From Actinomycetota bacterium (GTDB lineage Bacteria; Actinomycetota; Acidimicrobiia; IMCC26256; PALSA-610), in contig SXIR01000066.1 of assembly GCA_005772765.1 (NCBI GenBank), forward strand, positions 1-46,861: 46,861 nucleotides of DNA, in the 5' to 3' direction. The notes beneath the pieces were generated by a model that was given only the letters and a program-made list of their open reading frames with translations, was not told the origin of the DNA and ran no database searches. Shown here piece by piece: positions 8,577 through 16,813 of this stretch. Each line of letters starts with the position of its first letter. Positions within the stretch are counted from its first letter, which is position 1. Both the position numbers and the translations under genes were made by a program.

Positions 8577-9410
8577 TCAGCCGCCGAGGCCGAGGAGGCG
8601 TTCGCGCCGGACGGCCTTGATGCCGCGCCACAACGCGAGCGCAGCGACGCACCACGCTCCCAAACCGACGAGGGCGATGAATCCAACGGCTCGCGCGAGC
8701 GAAGCGCTCGCCATGCCGTACGCGCCGATGACGAGCGGCAACGTGATCAACGCGCTGCTCTGTTGCGCGGCGGCGGCGCTCGAGACGCGGGCCGAGATCC
8801 GCAAGATCAGCGCGACGACGAGTGCGAGGAATGGTGGGACGACCCACAACACGAGTATCCACCAGTTCGCCGTGGGGAAGAACCAGCCGCCGACCTTGGG
8901 CCCGACGATCACGTTCACGACGATCGAGTAGCACGCGAATCCGACCACCTCGACGGCGTAGCCCGGCAGCAGCGCGGCGAGCATCTTGCCGACGAAGATC
9001 TCCTGTTCGGTTGCGGGCGAGTGAGCGAGGAACTCGCCACTGCCGCGCTCGCGTTCGCCGACGATCGTGTGCGATCCGATCGCCGAACTTACGGTCAGCG
9101 GCACGATGATCGCGAGCGGAGCGAACAGGTAGACGGCCATCGCGTAGGCCGCTTGCACGTTGGGCGCGTCGCCCTGGACTTGTTGTTGGATGCTGGCAGG
9201 CAGCGTGTCGACGATGTCGCCGATCTGCTGCACGAGTCCTTGGTCGGCGAGGCTTGTGAGGCTCCCGAACAACAACGCCGGGAGCGCGATGAAGAACAAT
9301 GCGGCAATGACGAACAGGGGCATCCAGAAGTCGCGTGACCGATAGATCTGAAGGAGATCGGTGCGCGCCACGACCCACGCGCGATGTCGATTGAACCGGG
9401 AAGACTTCAT
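8577..9410 (-). CDS. ABC-2 type exporter permease
   Basis: A 277-aa integral membrane protein with about six hydrophobic segments and a large extracytoplasmic loop between the first two (about 55-85, rich in Gln and Asp). GERERGSGEFLAHSPATEQEIFVGKMLAA is the conserved cytoplasmic motif of ABC-2 permeases (ERExGxxE...LLxxPxxxxxxxxGK), as in NatB-like proteins. The ATG overlaps the stop of the ATPase gene by four bases (ATGA at 9407-9410), so the two are translated together and probably form the exporter. The substrate cannot be read from sequence. Confidence 0.88.
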   Translation of the reverse strand: MKSSRFNRHRAWVVARTDLLQIYRSRDFWMPLFVIAALFFIALPALLFGSLTSLADQGLVQQIGDIVDTLPASIQQQVQGDAPNVQAAYAMAVYLFAPLAIIVPLTVSSAIGSHTIVGERERGSGEFLAHSPATEQEIFVGKMLAALLPGYAVEVVGFACYSIVVNVIVGPKVGGWFFPTANWWILVLWVVPPFLALVVALILRISARVSSAAAAQQSSALITLPLVIGAYGMASASLARAVGFIALVGLGAWCVAALALWRGIKAVRRERLLGLGG

Positions 9411-10324
9411 GCGGCCTCTTGTTGACTGCGCACGGCGAAGTACAGCTCTTCGAGCGACGGTGTGCGGGGTTCGACGCGCGTGAGCCGAACGCCCCGTGCG
9501 ACGAGGTCAGCAACGAGATCACTGATTCGCGCTGGATCGTCGAGGGTTGCGACCGCTGTCCATTCGCGCTGGTAATGCGTGACGTAGGGCAGCGTCGCGG
9601 TGATATCGAGCGTCGCCGGGTCGGTGGCTGAAAGCGTGACGGTGGTTCCCGCGAACAACGATCGGGTGAGGTCGGCGGGTGAGCCAGCGATCACCGTGAT
9701 CCCGCGATCGAGCACGACCACGTAGTCAGCGAGTCCCTCGGCTTCGAGCAGAAGGTGAGTGCACATCAAGACCGTGCGACCTTCACGGGCCATGCCGCGA
9801 ATGAGGTCGAGGACCGCGCGGGAGCTCTCGGGGTCGAGTCCGGCAGTCGGTTCGTCGAGCAACAGCAAGTCCGGATCGTGCAGGGTCGCTCGCGCGAGCG
9901 CGAGTCGAGCCCGCATTCCCGTCGAGTATCCCCCGACCTTCTGGTCCAGTGCGTGGGTGATGTCGAAGCGCTCGGCTGCGACCGCGGTGCGTTCGGCGGC
10001 CCGATCGACCTCCCAGAGCTGGGCCGCATATCGCAAGTTGTCCGCGCCGGTGAGTCGGTCGTACAGCGCCGGGCGTGCAGGGACGACGCCGATTCGTTGG
10101 CGAACTGCTTCGCCGTGAACAACTGGGTCGAGCCCGAACGTGCGCACCGACCCGCCCGTCGGCGCCATGGCTCCGGTGACGCAGCGCACCGCCGTGGTCT
10201 TGCCAGCGCCGTTCGGTCCGAGCAACATCGCAATGGTGCCGGGTGGTATCTCCAACGAAAGTTCGTCGAGCGCGACCACATTGCCGAAGTGTTTCGTCGT
10301 CGCCACCAGTTCGACCACCGCCAT
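9407..10324 (-). CDS. ABC exporter ATP-binding protein
   Basis: A 305-aa nucleotide-binding subunit. Walker A GPNGAGKTT (36-44), signature YSTGMRARLALAR, Walker B LLLLDEPTAGLD and the switch His in MCTHLLLEAE are all intact. The signature reads STGM rather than SGGQ, frequent in the CcmA/NatA-type ABC-2 exporters. A C-terminal extension of about 90 residues (ALSATDPATLDITATL onward) is typical of these subunits. The frame is open further upstream, but that stretch covers the antisense of the tRNA gene. The start chosen is ATG 10324, where family similarity begins (MAVVELVATTKHFGNV). GACAAT lies six nt before it and is a weak -10 candidate. Confidence 0.93.
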   Translation of the reverse strand: MAVVELVATTKHFGNVVALDELSLEIPPGTIAMLLGPNGAGKTTAVRCVTGAMAPTGGSVRTFGLDPVVHGEAVRQRIGVVPARPALYDRLTGADNLRYAAQLWEVDRAAERTAVAAERFDITHALDQKVGGYSTGMRARLALARATLHDPDLLLLDEPTAGLDPESSRAVLDLIRGMAREGRTVLMCTHLLLEAEGLADYVVVLDRGITVIAGSPADLTRSLFAGTTVTLSATDPATLDITATLPYVTHYQREWTAVATLDDPARISDLVADLVARGVRLTRVEPRTPSLEELYFAVRSQQEAA

Positions 10325-10393
10325 CTGGAGATTGTCGGCACCTCGACAACGTTGGGTGAGGGGAACTTGGCGCCCGCTACCCTGGCCGCTCCT

Positions 10394-10468
10394 GGTGGCG
10401 TAGCCGAGTGGTTCAGGCACGGGCCTGCAAAGCCCTTGACGCGGGTTCGATTCCCGCCGCCACCTCCA
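10394..10468 (+). tRNA. tRNA-Cys (GCA), CCA encoded
   Basis: Acceptor GGTGGCG (10394-10400) pairs with CGCCACC (10458-10464). The D-arm is GCC...GGC. The anticodon loop CTGCAAA gives anticodon GCA, and the T-arm is GCGGG-TTCGATT-CCCGC. The discriminator base is T (10465), as expected for tRNA-Cys, and CCA is encoded at 10466-10468. A GC-rich hairpin follows within ten bases. Confidence 0.97.
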
Positions 10469-10473
10469 ACGTT

Positions 10474-10491
10474 CGGCCGGCGCCCCGGCCG
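10474..10491 (+). terminator. Hairpin after tRNA-Cys
   Basis: Perfect stem CGGCCGG/CCGGCCG with a CGCC loop, five bases after the tRNA CCA end. No T-run follows, as is usual for GC-rich actinobacterial terminators. It probably ends or processes the tRNA transcript. Confidence 0.5.
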
Positions 10492-10533
10492 GTCGCTGGT
10501 CCAGTGCAGGGCCTCGACTCGAGGGACTGCGGG

Positions 10534-11325
10534 TCAGCTTCGACAGACGAAGGCCCCGGTCACGCCGGTGACCTCGAAGAACCCACGTTCGGCGACGATG
10601 GCGGCCACTCGATCGCGCACCTCGGTCACGATCTCGGTCCATGGTTGCGAGATGCCCGACTCGTAGAAGTCGGCAACCGACGCGACGTAATCGGCGACGA
10701 CCTCGGGGTCGACGATGCGCACGGTCACCGGATTCGGCGGGAGCACGAGACGGATCTCGTCGAACGCTGTCGCGAGTTGGTCAGAACCGTTCTCGAGCGA
10801 GAAGGCCTCGGTCGACATCCGCGACATCACCCAGTCGCGGTCGGCCCGACGTGCTGCAGTTTCGACGAGGTCGCGCAGCGCGGCCATGTGCTGCGCTCCG
10901 TTGGTGACCGCGACCAACACGCCGTCCGGCCGGAGCACGCGGCGAAGTTCGTCGATCGCTCGGGGTCGATCGTCGACGTGGTAGAGCATGTGCGGCGCGA
11001 GCGCGATGTCGAAGGTGGCGCCGCGAAACGGCAAGTGTTCCGCGCTGGCGGCGACGACAGGCCGGTGCGTGACTGCACGCAGCATCCCCGCCGACAGATC
11101 GACGCCGACGGGCAGCCCACCGAGTGCTGTGACCTGGGGGAGGTAGGCGCCGTTGCCGCAACCAATGTCGATCACTGCGTCGCCTGCGCCGATGTCGGCG
11201 AGGCCGAGGACCCATCGGTAGAGGTCGAACCGCGGTTCTTGTGCTTCCCACAATCGCAGACGAGCTCGCAGGTTTCGGTCGCTGGCATATTGCGTCGGTG
11301 GGTTGTTGGTCTCGGGGCAGTTCAT
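10534..11325 (-). CDS. Class I SAM-dependent methyltransferase
   Basis: A 263-aa methyltransferase of the UbiE/Methyltransf_11 type. Motif I is VIDIGCGNG (51-59), an acidic residue follows strand beta-2 (VGVDLSAGML), motif II is GATFDIALAPHMLYHV, and ELRRVLRPDGVLVAVTNG is the motif III/post-III region. Residues about 180-263 form a variable substrate-binding part. It stands alone on the minus strand between tRNA-Cys and a divergent DUF4184 gene, so neighbours give no clue to the acceptor. The 180-bp divergent gap upstream holds the putative -10 of the DUF4184 gene and nothing else I can identify. Confidence 0.88.
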   Translation of the reverse strand: MNCPETNNPPTQYASDRNLRARLRLWEAQEPRFDLYRWVLGLADIGAGDAVIDIGCGNGAYLPQVTALGGLPVGVDLSAGMLRAVTHRPVVAASAEHLPFRGATFDIALAPHMLYHVDDRPRAIDELRRVLRPDGVLVAVTNGAQHMAALRDLVETAARRADRDWVMSRMSTEAFSLENGSDQLATAFDEIRLVLPPNPVTVRIVDPEVVADYVASVADFYESGISQPWTEIVTEVRDRVAAIVAERGFFEVTGVTGAFVCRS

Positions 11326-11493
11326 GTCAGGCGAATCGTCGATGGCTTGTCACGAGTCCAGTTTCTCTCGAGTTTGCTGCCCGGTGCTGGCGGGCGAGCC
11401 GCCGAGTGTCGAGATGGTGTGGAGGCTGCGCGGAGTCGGTGAGGATCGAGCGAAGACCGTGTCGACGTCGTGTCAACGGAACGGCGTCGTCGG

Positions 11494-11499
11494 TACGGT
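11494..11499 (+). promoter_or_regulatory. -10 box for the DUF4184 gene (leaderless candidate)
   Basis: TACGGT lies six bases before ATG 11506. This box and spacing favour that ATG over the in-frame upstream GTG at 11470, which would place the box inside the coding sequence. Confidence 0.45.
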
Positions 11500-11505
11500 C
11501 CGACG

Positions 11506-12405
11506 ATGCCCCTGACCTTCCTCGCGCATCAGCTACCGGTCCTGCCCTTCACCCGTTCGCGTCGCGTCGACGGTGTGGCGCTCGTCCTTGGATCGATGGC
11601 ACCCGACTTCCTGTTCGTCTTGGCGCCCTACGGGATCGGGGTCAATGGTCATCGCCTCCCGTATGCGATCACAGCCGCGGTTCCGGCCGCGATGGTCGCG
11701 TCGTGGATCGTGGTGCACGTGCTGGCGCGCGTCGTCCCCGACCACCTTCCGGCATCAGGGTTTGCTGCACAGTTTGCGCTCGACGACTACCGCGGGCTCG
11801 CTACACACCGTTTCCGTCCCGTGTGGTTCGCCGGGTCAGCCGCCCTCGGGGTTGCGTCGCATGTCGCCCTCGATCACTTCACCCACGATTGGGGATTCGT
11901 GGCGCGCTCGTGGAGGTGGTGGCGCGAGCCGGTGGCGACCTTGCCGGTCGCGCACGCGACCATCACGCCCGTTGGCAGTGCGCAATACGTCCTCAGCTTC
12001 GTGTTGGGCATCGGGTGCATCATTGCGTTGGCTCGCCGCGGTCGAGCCGGGTGGTTCCGGGATCCGGCATCGAGGGTCGAGCGGTTCGCGGTGTCTCGCC
12101 GAACCCATTCGATGTTGTGGGGTTGCACAGGTGCGGGAATGCTCCTCGCGGTCGGGTTCGCATCGGCGTTGTCGGGTGGGCGAGCCGCGCTGGTCCTGAG
12201 CGCGAGCGGTGGAGCGTTCGCTGGGCTGGGGATTAGCTCCTGGCTGCTGCTGCGAACCGTCGCGTCGGGTGGGACCAACGGCTCGGCCATCGGCGGTCGA
12301 ACGCCGTTGGCCGAACGCGACCCGCGCTCCACTGCCGAGCGGGGCGGCGGCCGAGACGATCTGTCCGTTCCGGCCAAATTGAGTCGTCCGGCCCACCCGC
12401 GCTGA
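11506..12405 (+). CDS. DUF4184-family membrane protein
   Basis: A 299-aa protein beginning PLTFLAHQLPVLPF, close to the DUF4184 start in which an early His precedes a Pro-Leu pair. Further family-like features are GSMAPDFLFVL (about 30-40), HVALDHFTHDWGF with three His and Asp residues (about 125-137), and several membrane segments spread to about 255. Its His/Asp spacing resembles membrane metal-dependent hydrolases of the YdjM type, but no activity is established. The C-terminal 45 residues are polar, Gly/Arg-rich and probably disordered. Start at ATG 11506 follows family similarity and the -10 box. Confidence 0.75.
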   Translation: MPLTFLAHQLPVLPFTRSRRVDGVALVLGSMAPDFLFVLAPYGIGVNGHRLPYAITAAVPAAMVASWIVVHVLARVVPDHLPASGFAAQFALDDYRGLATHRFRPVWFAGSAALGVASHVALDHFTHDWGFVARSWRWWREPVATLPVAHATITPVGSAQYVLSFVLGIGCIIALARRGRAGWFRDPASRVERFAVSRRTHSMLWGCTGAGMLLAVGFASALSGGRAALVLSASGGAFAGLGISSWLLLRTVASGGTNGSAIGGRTPLAERDPRSTAERGGGRDDLSVPAKLSRPAHPR

Positions 12406-12491
12406 CGCTGCCGGGACGCAATGGGGATCGTGGGTCACATTGGCGCCCGAGAGGATGATCCGGGTCCTGGCCGGCAACCGCCCGATCGGCC

Positions 12492-12497
12492 TACAAT
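12492..12497 (+). promoter_or_regulatory. Candidate -10 box for the kinase-like gene
   Basis: TACAAT, close to the TATAAT consensus, 74 bases before ATG 12566. No clear -35 is seen 16-18 bases upstream. The DUF4184-kinase gap (12406-12565) shows nothing else. Confidence 0.4.
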
Positions 12498-12565
12498 CGG
12501 ACATTCCGGGAGCTGGCCCCGATCCGTCAGTGAGCAACGACAGGGCAGAGAGGCAGGTCGCAGGC

Positions 12566-14035
12566 ATGCTGCGCCGCTGGACGATTCGCACGAGGGTTCT
12601 CGTCGGCATCGTCGCGCCTGCAATTGCGTTTGTCGCGCTGATCGCATCGGGCGTCGGACGCACGATCGGCTCCGTGCTGCTCGCTGCGCTCGTTGCGACG
12701 CTGGCCACCGCGCTCGGTGTCGTCATTGCTCGGTCGATCAGTCGCCCGTTGGCGGTGCTCGCAACCCAGGCCGCCGACGTCAACGCACTCGCTCGGGTAG
12801 GCAAGGCAGGGCCTGGCGACGAGTTGTTGCCCCTCGACAGCGAACACGGTTACGGCGGCGAGATCGGTCAACTCGCAGGTGCCATCGCGACCGGGCGACA
12901 GCGAGCCCTCACGATGTTCGCCGACCAAGGCCGCCAGCACAAGACGCTGCAAGAGATGGCTGCGCACAGCGCGCAACGCACCAACGAGGTGCTCGGCACC
13001 GCGCTGGGACAACTCGACGAGTTGGCGCGGCGCGATCACGAACCCGCAACTTCCACCGCGCTCGCCGCCGTGCAACGCATGGTCGCCCGCGGCGATCGCC
13101 ACACGGCAGGTGTGCTCGCGCTGCTCGGGCGCGACGCTGCGGCCGCTGTCAACGATCGTTCGATCACCGATGTCGTGTGGGCTGCTTGCCTCGCGGTCGA
13201 AGCCGCCGACCGTATCGAGCTCGTGTCGATGGCTCCGGTGCATGTTGCGGCGACCGCGGTGAACGACCTTGCGCACTTGCTCGCCGAGGTGCTCGAGAAC
13301 GCGGCGCAGGCTTCGGGTGGGGCGTCACCGGTGGCGGTGCTCGGCGAAGCGGTCGATACCGGTTATCTCGTGACGGTCGTCGACCGCGGGCCGGGTCTCG
13401 ACCCACGCGATCTCACCGAAGCCAACCGTCGTACTGGTCGGGCTGTGGCCACGGACCAACTTCCGGGACGGGCGCTCGGACTCGACATCGTCGGTCGGCT
13501 GGCTCGACGTCACGGCATGCTCGTGCGTCTCGGTGCTGCGGCCGACGGCGGCATCGTCGTGCGCATCGACGTTCCGGCGATGATGATCCTCGAGTCGCCC
13601 CCGAACGAGCCGACCGATGTCGTCGACGTGCTCGAGGTCCTCGGACCGGAGGCGAACGCCGTGACCGACTCGGGCGAGGTGGCGGGGCCGGGCGAACCCG
13701 AGCCCATCCTCGATCTCGTTGCCGAGGCCGAAGCCGTCGAACCTGCGGTGGGCGGAGGCGCCGAGTTGCACGGGGTGAACGCTGCGTCCGACTCGTTCGA
13801 TGTCAGCGGTGCCGACCTCGAACCCGTCGAACCCGTCGAAGCCGACGTGCCGATCGTGGTCGACTTCACGACACCGTCGGTACCGCAACCGGTCGGGCTG
13901 TCGGTCCCGAGCATCGTGATCGATCCGATTCCCTACGTCGTGCGTGTCCAACGACCCCACGATGAGTTGTTGCCGACCGGCCAACGCAAGAAGCGGTGGG
14001 CCGCGGCATTGGCCAAGGTCGGCGCCGACAACTGA
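12566..14035 (+). CDS. CvnA-like sensor histidine kinase, phospho-acceptor apparently lost
   Basis: A 489-aa membrane protein. Two hydrophobic segments (about 11-27 and 34-55) are followed by a HAMP-like stretch (ARSISRPLAVL). A helical region reads QLDELARRD ... VQRMVARGDRHTAGVLALLG (about 149-188), then a HATPase domain with N-box HLLAEVLENAAQAS (237-250) and G1 box DRGPGLDP (273-280). The arrangement matches kinases of actinobacterial conservons (CvnA), in which the helix carries LDHLATRMRRHAE. Here the DH pair aligns with Gln170-Arg171, so the usual His is absent. Residues about 345-460 are an acidic linker before a basic tail. No roadblock, DUF742 or GTPase genes follow, so it is an orphan. 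ATG 12566 is preferred; GTG 12530 in frame is an alternative. Confidence 0.7.
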   Translation: MLRRWTIRTRVLVGIVAPAIAFVALIASGVGRTIGSVLLAALVATLATALGVVIARSISRPLAVLATQAADVNALARVGKAGPGDELLPLDSEHGYGGEIGQLAGAIATGRQRALTMFADQGRQHKTLQEMAAHSAQRTNEVLGTALGQLDELARRDHEPATSTALAAVQRMVARGDRHTAGVLALLGRDAAAAVNDRSITDVVWAACLAVEAADRIELVSMAPVHVAATAVNDLAHLLAEVLENAAQASGGASPVAVLGEAVDTGYLVTVVDRGPGLDPRDLTEANRRTGRAVATDQLPGRALGLDIVGRLARRHGMLVRLGAAADGGIVVRIDVPAMMILESPPNEPTDVVDVLEVLGPEANAVTDSGEVAGPGEPEPILDLVAEAEAVEPAVGGGAELHGVNAASDSFDVSGADLEPVEPVEADVPIVVDFTTPSVPQPVGLSVPSIVIDPIPYVVRVQRPHDELLPTGQRKKRWAAALAKVGADN

Positions 14036-14050
14036 CGGGCGCGGTCCGAG

Positions 14051-15076
14051 TCAGTTCGGTGGGGGTTGGGAACCTCCGATGCCGTCGTGGTAGATCCGAG
14101 CGACGACGAGTTCGATGTCGGGTTCTTCGATCGTGAGGTCGACGATGTCGGCACACTCGGCGACTCGCGCGATGAGCGTTGAGGCACTCACCGCGACGCG
14201 GTGGAACCGCAGCCACTGACGCGGTCCGTCGACGCGAACAACCTCGGCGTCGTCGACGACGATTGGCTCTGCGCTCGTCGCGAGGTCGACGACGAGCGTG
14301 CGGTGCGGTTCGAAGTCGGTACGGAGTTGTTCGAGCCCACCGTCGTAGATGAGATGGCCATGATCGATGATGAGCAGCCGGTCGCACAGCCGCTCGATGT
14401 CGTCCAGGTCGTGCGTCGTGAGAATCACGGTCGTGCCATGGCGTCGGTTGAGCGTTCCGAGGAATTCCCGAACCGCGACTTTGCTCACGACGTCGAGTCC
14501 GATCGTCGGTTCGTCGAGGAACAAGACTCTGGGTGCATGCAGCAGCGCAAACGTGAGCTCGGCGCGCATGCGTTGACCGAGGCTCAGCTGACGCACCGGA
14601 GTTCGCTCGAAGTCGCCGAGATCGAGGAGTTCACGCAACTCCTGGAGGCGTTGCGCGTGGGTCCGGGCGTCTACCCGATACAAGTGGCGGTGGAGATCGA
14701 AGCTGTCGAGCAGCGGGAGATCCCACCACAGTTGGCTGCGCTGGCCGAACACGACGCCGATGTCGCGAGCGAGATCGACCCGCTGCGCAGCGGGCGAGCG
14801 CCCGGCAACCCGGACCGTGCCGGCGGACGGAGTCAGGATCCCCGTCAACATCTTGATGGTCGTGCTCTTCCCGGCTCCGTTCGGGCCGACGTAACCGACC
14901 ATCTCGCCCTGCCCGATCGTGAATGAGATGTCGTCGACCGCGGCGACCTCGGTGCGCGTTCGGCGCAGCGCACCGCGTTTTTCGTACACCGTGAATCGTT
15001 TCGACAGGTTCGCCACGTCGATTGCAGCGGCTGCGTCGGTGGTCGAGTGCGATGGCGTGGAGGTCGGGTTGCTCAT
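14051..15076 (-). CDS. ABC-2 exporter ATP-binding protein (COG4586-like)
   Basis: A 341-aa ATPase. A 20-residue Ser/Thr/Ala leader precedes VANLSKRFTVYEKRGALRRTRTEVAAVDDISF, an insertion typical of the COG4586 subgroup whose partners are two ABC-2 permeases. Walker A GPNGAGKS (64-71), FGQRSQLWWDLP in the Q-loop region, signature LSLGQRMRAEL, Walker B VLFLDEPTIGLD and the switch His in LTTHDLDD are intact. ATG 15076 was chosen because AGGAGG-like GGAGGC lies 11 bases before it, overlapping the end of the permease gene. It is the last of three genes with the two permeases, and the gap to the preceding stop is 7 nt. Convergent to the kinase-like gene. The substrate is unknown. Confidence 0.92.
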   Translation of the reverse strand: MSNPTSTPSHSTTDAAAAIDVANLSKRFTVYEKRGALRRTRTEVAAVDDISFTIGQGEMVGYVGPNGAGKSTTIKMLTGILTPSAGTVRVAGRSPAAQRVDLARDIGVVFGQRSQLWWDLPLLDSFDLHRHLYRVDARTHAQRLQELRELLDLGDFERTPVRQLSLGQRMRAELTFALLHAPRVLFLDEPTIGLDVVSKVAVREFLGTLNRRHGTTVILTTHDLDDIERLCDRLLIIDHGHLIYDGGLEQLRTDFEPHRTLVVDLATSAEPIVVDDAEVVRVDGPRQWLRFHRVAVSASTLIARVAECADIVDLTIEEPDIELVVARIYHDGIGGSQPPPN

Positions 15077-15083
15077 GGCCAAG

Positions 15084-15887
15084 TCAGCCTCCTGCACTTC
15101 GATAGTGCCGCACGCTCCAATGCCACACGGTGCAGGCGGCAAACAGCATTGCGACTGCGACCGCTGGGCTGGCGTAGCGCATCCATTCGGGGAGACCGAG
15201 CGGGTCGGTCTTGTCGAGCAGTGCGAGCCCTGGGAGGTAGCTGACGAACGCGAGCCCGAATCCGAACGACATCAGGCGACGGAGCCAGCGGCCGTAGATC
15301 GACACGGGATACTGCGTCGTATACGCGCCGCCGTACGTGAACCCGTTGGCGATCTCTCCGGCACCCAAGACGAAGAACTGCACGCAGCACAAGGCGATGA
15401 ACAGCGCCAGGAAGATTCCCGCTGCGCTCACGACTGCCGAGATCATCAACCCAACCGTGGCAGGGCTCCAGGCGATGTCGACCTGGATGCACGCCCAGAT
15501 CAGCACGAGCAAGGCTTGTGCGGCTTTCCCCACTCGTCGGAGCGCGAGGTCACCGCCGATCATTTGAACGAGCGAGCTCGCCGGTCGTAACAGCAGCGCA
15601 TCGAACTGGCCCGAACGAATCAACAGCGACACGTCTTCGAGGTGCCCACCGACCATGTCGGCAAGCGCGAAGCCGATACCCGCGAGGCCGTAGAGGAGTG
15701 CGATCTCGCCGACGGACCAACCGTCGAGCGTCGGAAAAAAACGGAACAAGACGAGGACTTCGACGAAATCGAGGAACGTGATGACGAACGCGATGAGCGC
15801 GTCGAACGCGAAACTCGTGCGGTATTGCCACTGAGCGCGGACGCGCGCCCGGACGAGGTGTCGGTAGATCTGCAGCGATGCGATCAT
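15084..15887 (-). CDS. ABC-2 family permease, second subunit
   Basis: A 267-aa protein with about six membrane segments. After an Arg-rich N-terminus (YRHLVRARVRAQWQYR) come FDALIAFVITFLDFVEVLVLFRFF and a conserved GxxGFALADMVGGHLEDVSLLIRSGQFDALLLRP-type region, in which the RSGQFDALLLRP stretch is characteristic of the COG3694-like permeases paired with COG4586 ATPases. The start ATG 15887 overlaps the stop of the first permease (ATGA, 15884-15887). An open frame continues upstream but is the antisense-like second frame of the first permease gene. It is expected to heterodimerise with that permease. Confidence 0.88.
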   Translation of the reverse strand: MIASLQIYRHLVRARVRAQWQYRTSFAFDALIAFVITFLDFVEVLVLFRFFPTLDGWSVGEIALLYGLAGIGFALADMVGGHLEDVSLLIRSGQFDALLLRPASSLVQMIGGDLALRRVGKAAQALLVLIWACIQVDIAWSPATVGLMISAVVSAAGIFLALFIALCCVQFFVLGAGEIANGFTYGGAYTTQYPVSIYGRWLRRLMSFGFGLAFVSYLPGLALLDKTDPLGLPEWMRYASPAVAVAMLFAACTVWHWSVRHYRSAGG

Positions 15888-16675
15888 CCGCCCTGCACCA
15901 CCAGTCGGTGCGTCGCTCGTGCGAGCACCATGCGTCCCGCGATCGCGAGCGCGGTTGCCCACACGAGTTGCAGCCCGATGACGGCGGCAGCACTTCGGTG
16001 ACCGAGGTACACGTCGATCGGACCCTGAATCAGTGCTGCAAACGGCAAGAGGCGTTGCGCGGCGGCGAGCCAGTCGGGAAAGAAGTCGATCGGGATGATG
16101 AAGCCCGACAGGCCGACGCAGAGCACGGTGTAGACCGAAGCGGGCCCGCGGGCGTCGAGCGTCCAGAACACCCACAAGTTGGCGAGGAACCGCAGCCCGA
16201 AGCTGACCGCGATCGCGAGCCCCACGGAGACGACGAACAACACCACGCGTCCCCAAGGATTCGGCGCCAGGACTTGTCCGATGAGGGCGCCGATCGAAAG
16301 CTGCGTGACGCCGCGAACGACCACCTGGTAGATCCCTCGCCCGACGTCGTCACAGAACCACCACGTTTGGAAGTCGGCGGGTCGGCACAGATCGCTGGCC
16401 AGCTCACCGGTGCGAATCCGGTCGGCGATCTCGGTCCAGCGAAAGATCGCCACGGGGCCGATCAGCGCCTGGCCCAACCACACATAGGTCAGGGCTCGCT
16501 CGCGATCGAAGCCCGCGATCGGCGAGGCGGCCGCGTCGATGGCTGCGACAAGGACTGCGCCGCGCAACAATCCGAACACAGTGTTCGTCACGATGCCGGC
16601 CACGGTCGCAGCGCGATAGGTCGCATGTCGGCGAAAGCCGCGGCGCATCAGCTCGATCGCCAGTCGGACCGACAC
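15884..16675 (-). CDS. ABC-2 family permease, first subunit
   Basis: A 263-aa protein with about six membrane segments, of the COG4587-like type. It starts with a positively charged stretch (ELMRRGFRRHATYRAATV); RTGELASDLCRPADFQTWWF (about 98-117) is the cytoplasmic loop equivalent to RSGQFDALLLRP in its partner. The GTG at 16675 is chosen because a full AGGAGG sits eight bases upstream; an ATG 12 codons earlier (16711) has no such site. It is first gene of a three-gene exporter operon. The gap to the divergent HerA-like gene is 138 bp and shows no clear promoter boxes. Confidence 0.88.
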   Translation of the reverse strand: MSVRLAIELMRRGFRRHATYRAATVAGIVTNTVFGLLRGAVLVAAIDAAASPIAGFDRERALTYVWLGQALIGPVAIFRWTEIADRIRTGELASDLCRPADFQTWWFCDDVGRGIYQVVVRGVTQLSIGALIGQVLAPNPWGRVVLFVVSVGLAIAVSFGLRFLANLWVFWTLDARGPASVYTVLCVGLSGFIIPIDFFPDWLAAAQRLLPFAALIQGPIDVYLGHRSAAAVIGLQLVWATALAIAGRMVLARATHRLVVQGG

Positions 16676-16683
16676 CGTTGGAA

Positions 16684-16689
16684 CCTCCT
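16684..16689 (-). promoter_or_regulatory. Shine-Dalgarno site deciding the permease start
   Basis: AGGAGG on the minus strand, eight bases before GTG 16675. It argues against the more upstream ATG at 16711. Confidence 0.7.
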
Positions 16690-16813
16690 CCAGCGCGCCG
16701 CGAGCCGGCATCGGGACCGATACCGGGGGAGCGGTCGATGATACGAGGCGTTCGGCCGGCCCGAGCCAGTCATTCGGGCGGGAGTGTCACACCGTCGTGC
16801 CAGACTCCTGCGC

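Noticed and set aside
9407-10642. A longer form of the first ABC ATPase starting near 10642
   Set aside because: The extra 106 residues would be translated from the antisense of tRNA-Cys and have no similarity to ABC proteins.
15084-16256. A 390-codon form of the second permease
   Set aside because: The extra N-terminal 123 codons overlap the first permease out of frame and are Arg-rich. The ATGA junction at 15884-15887 marks the real start.
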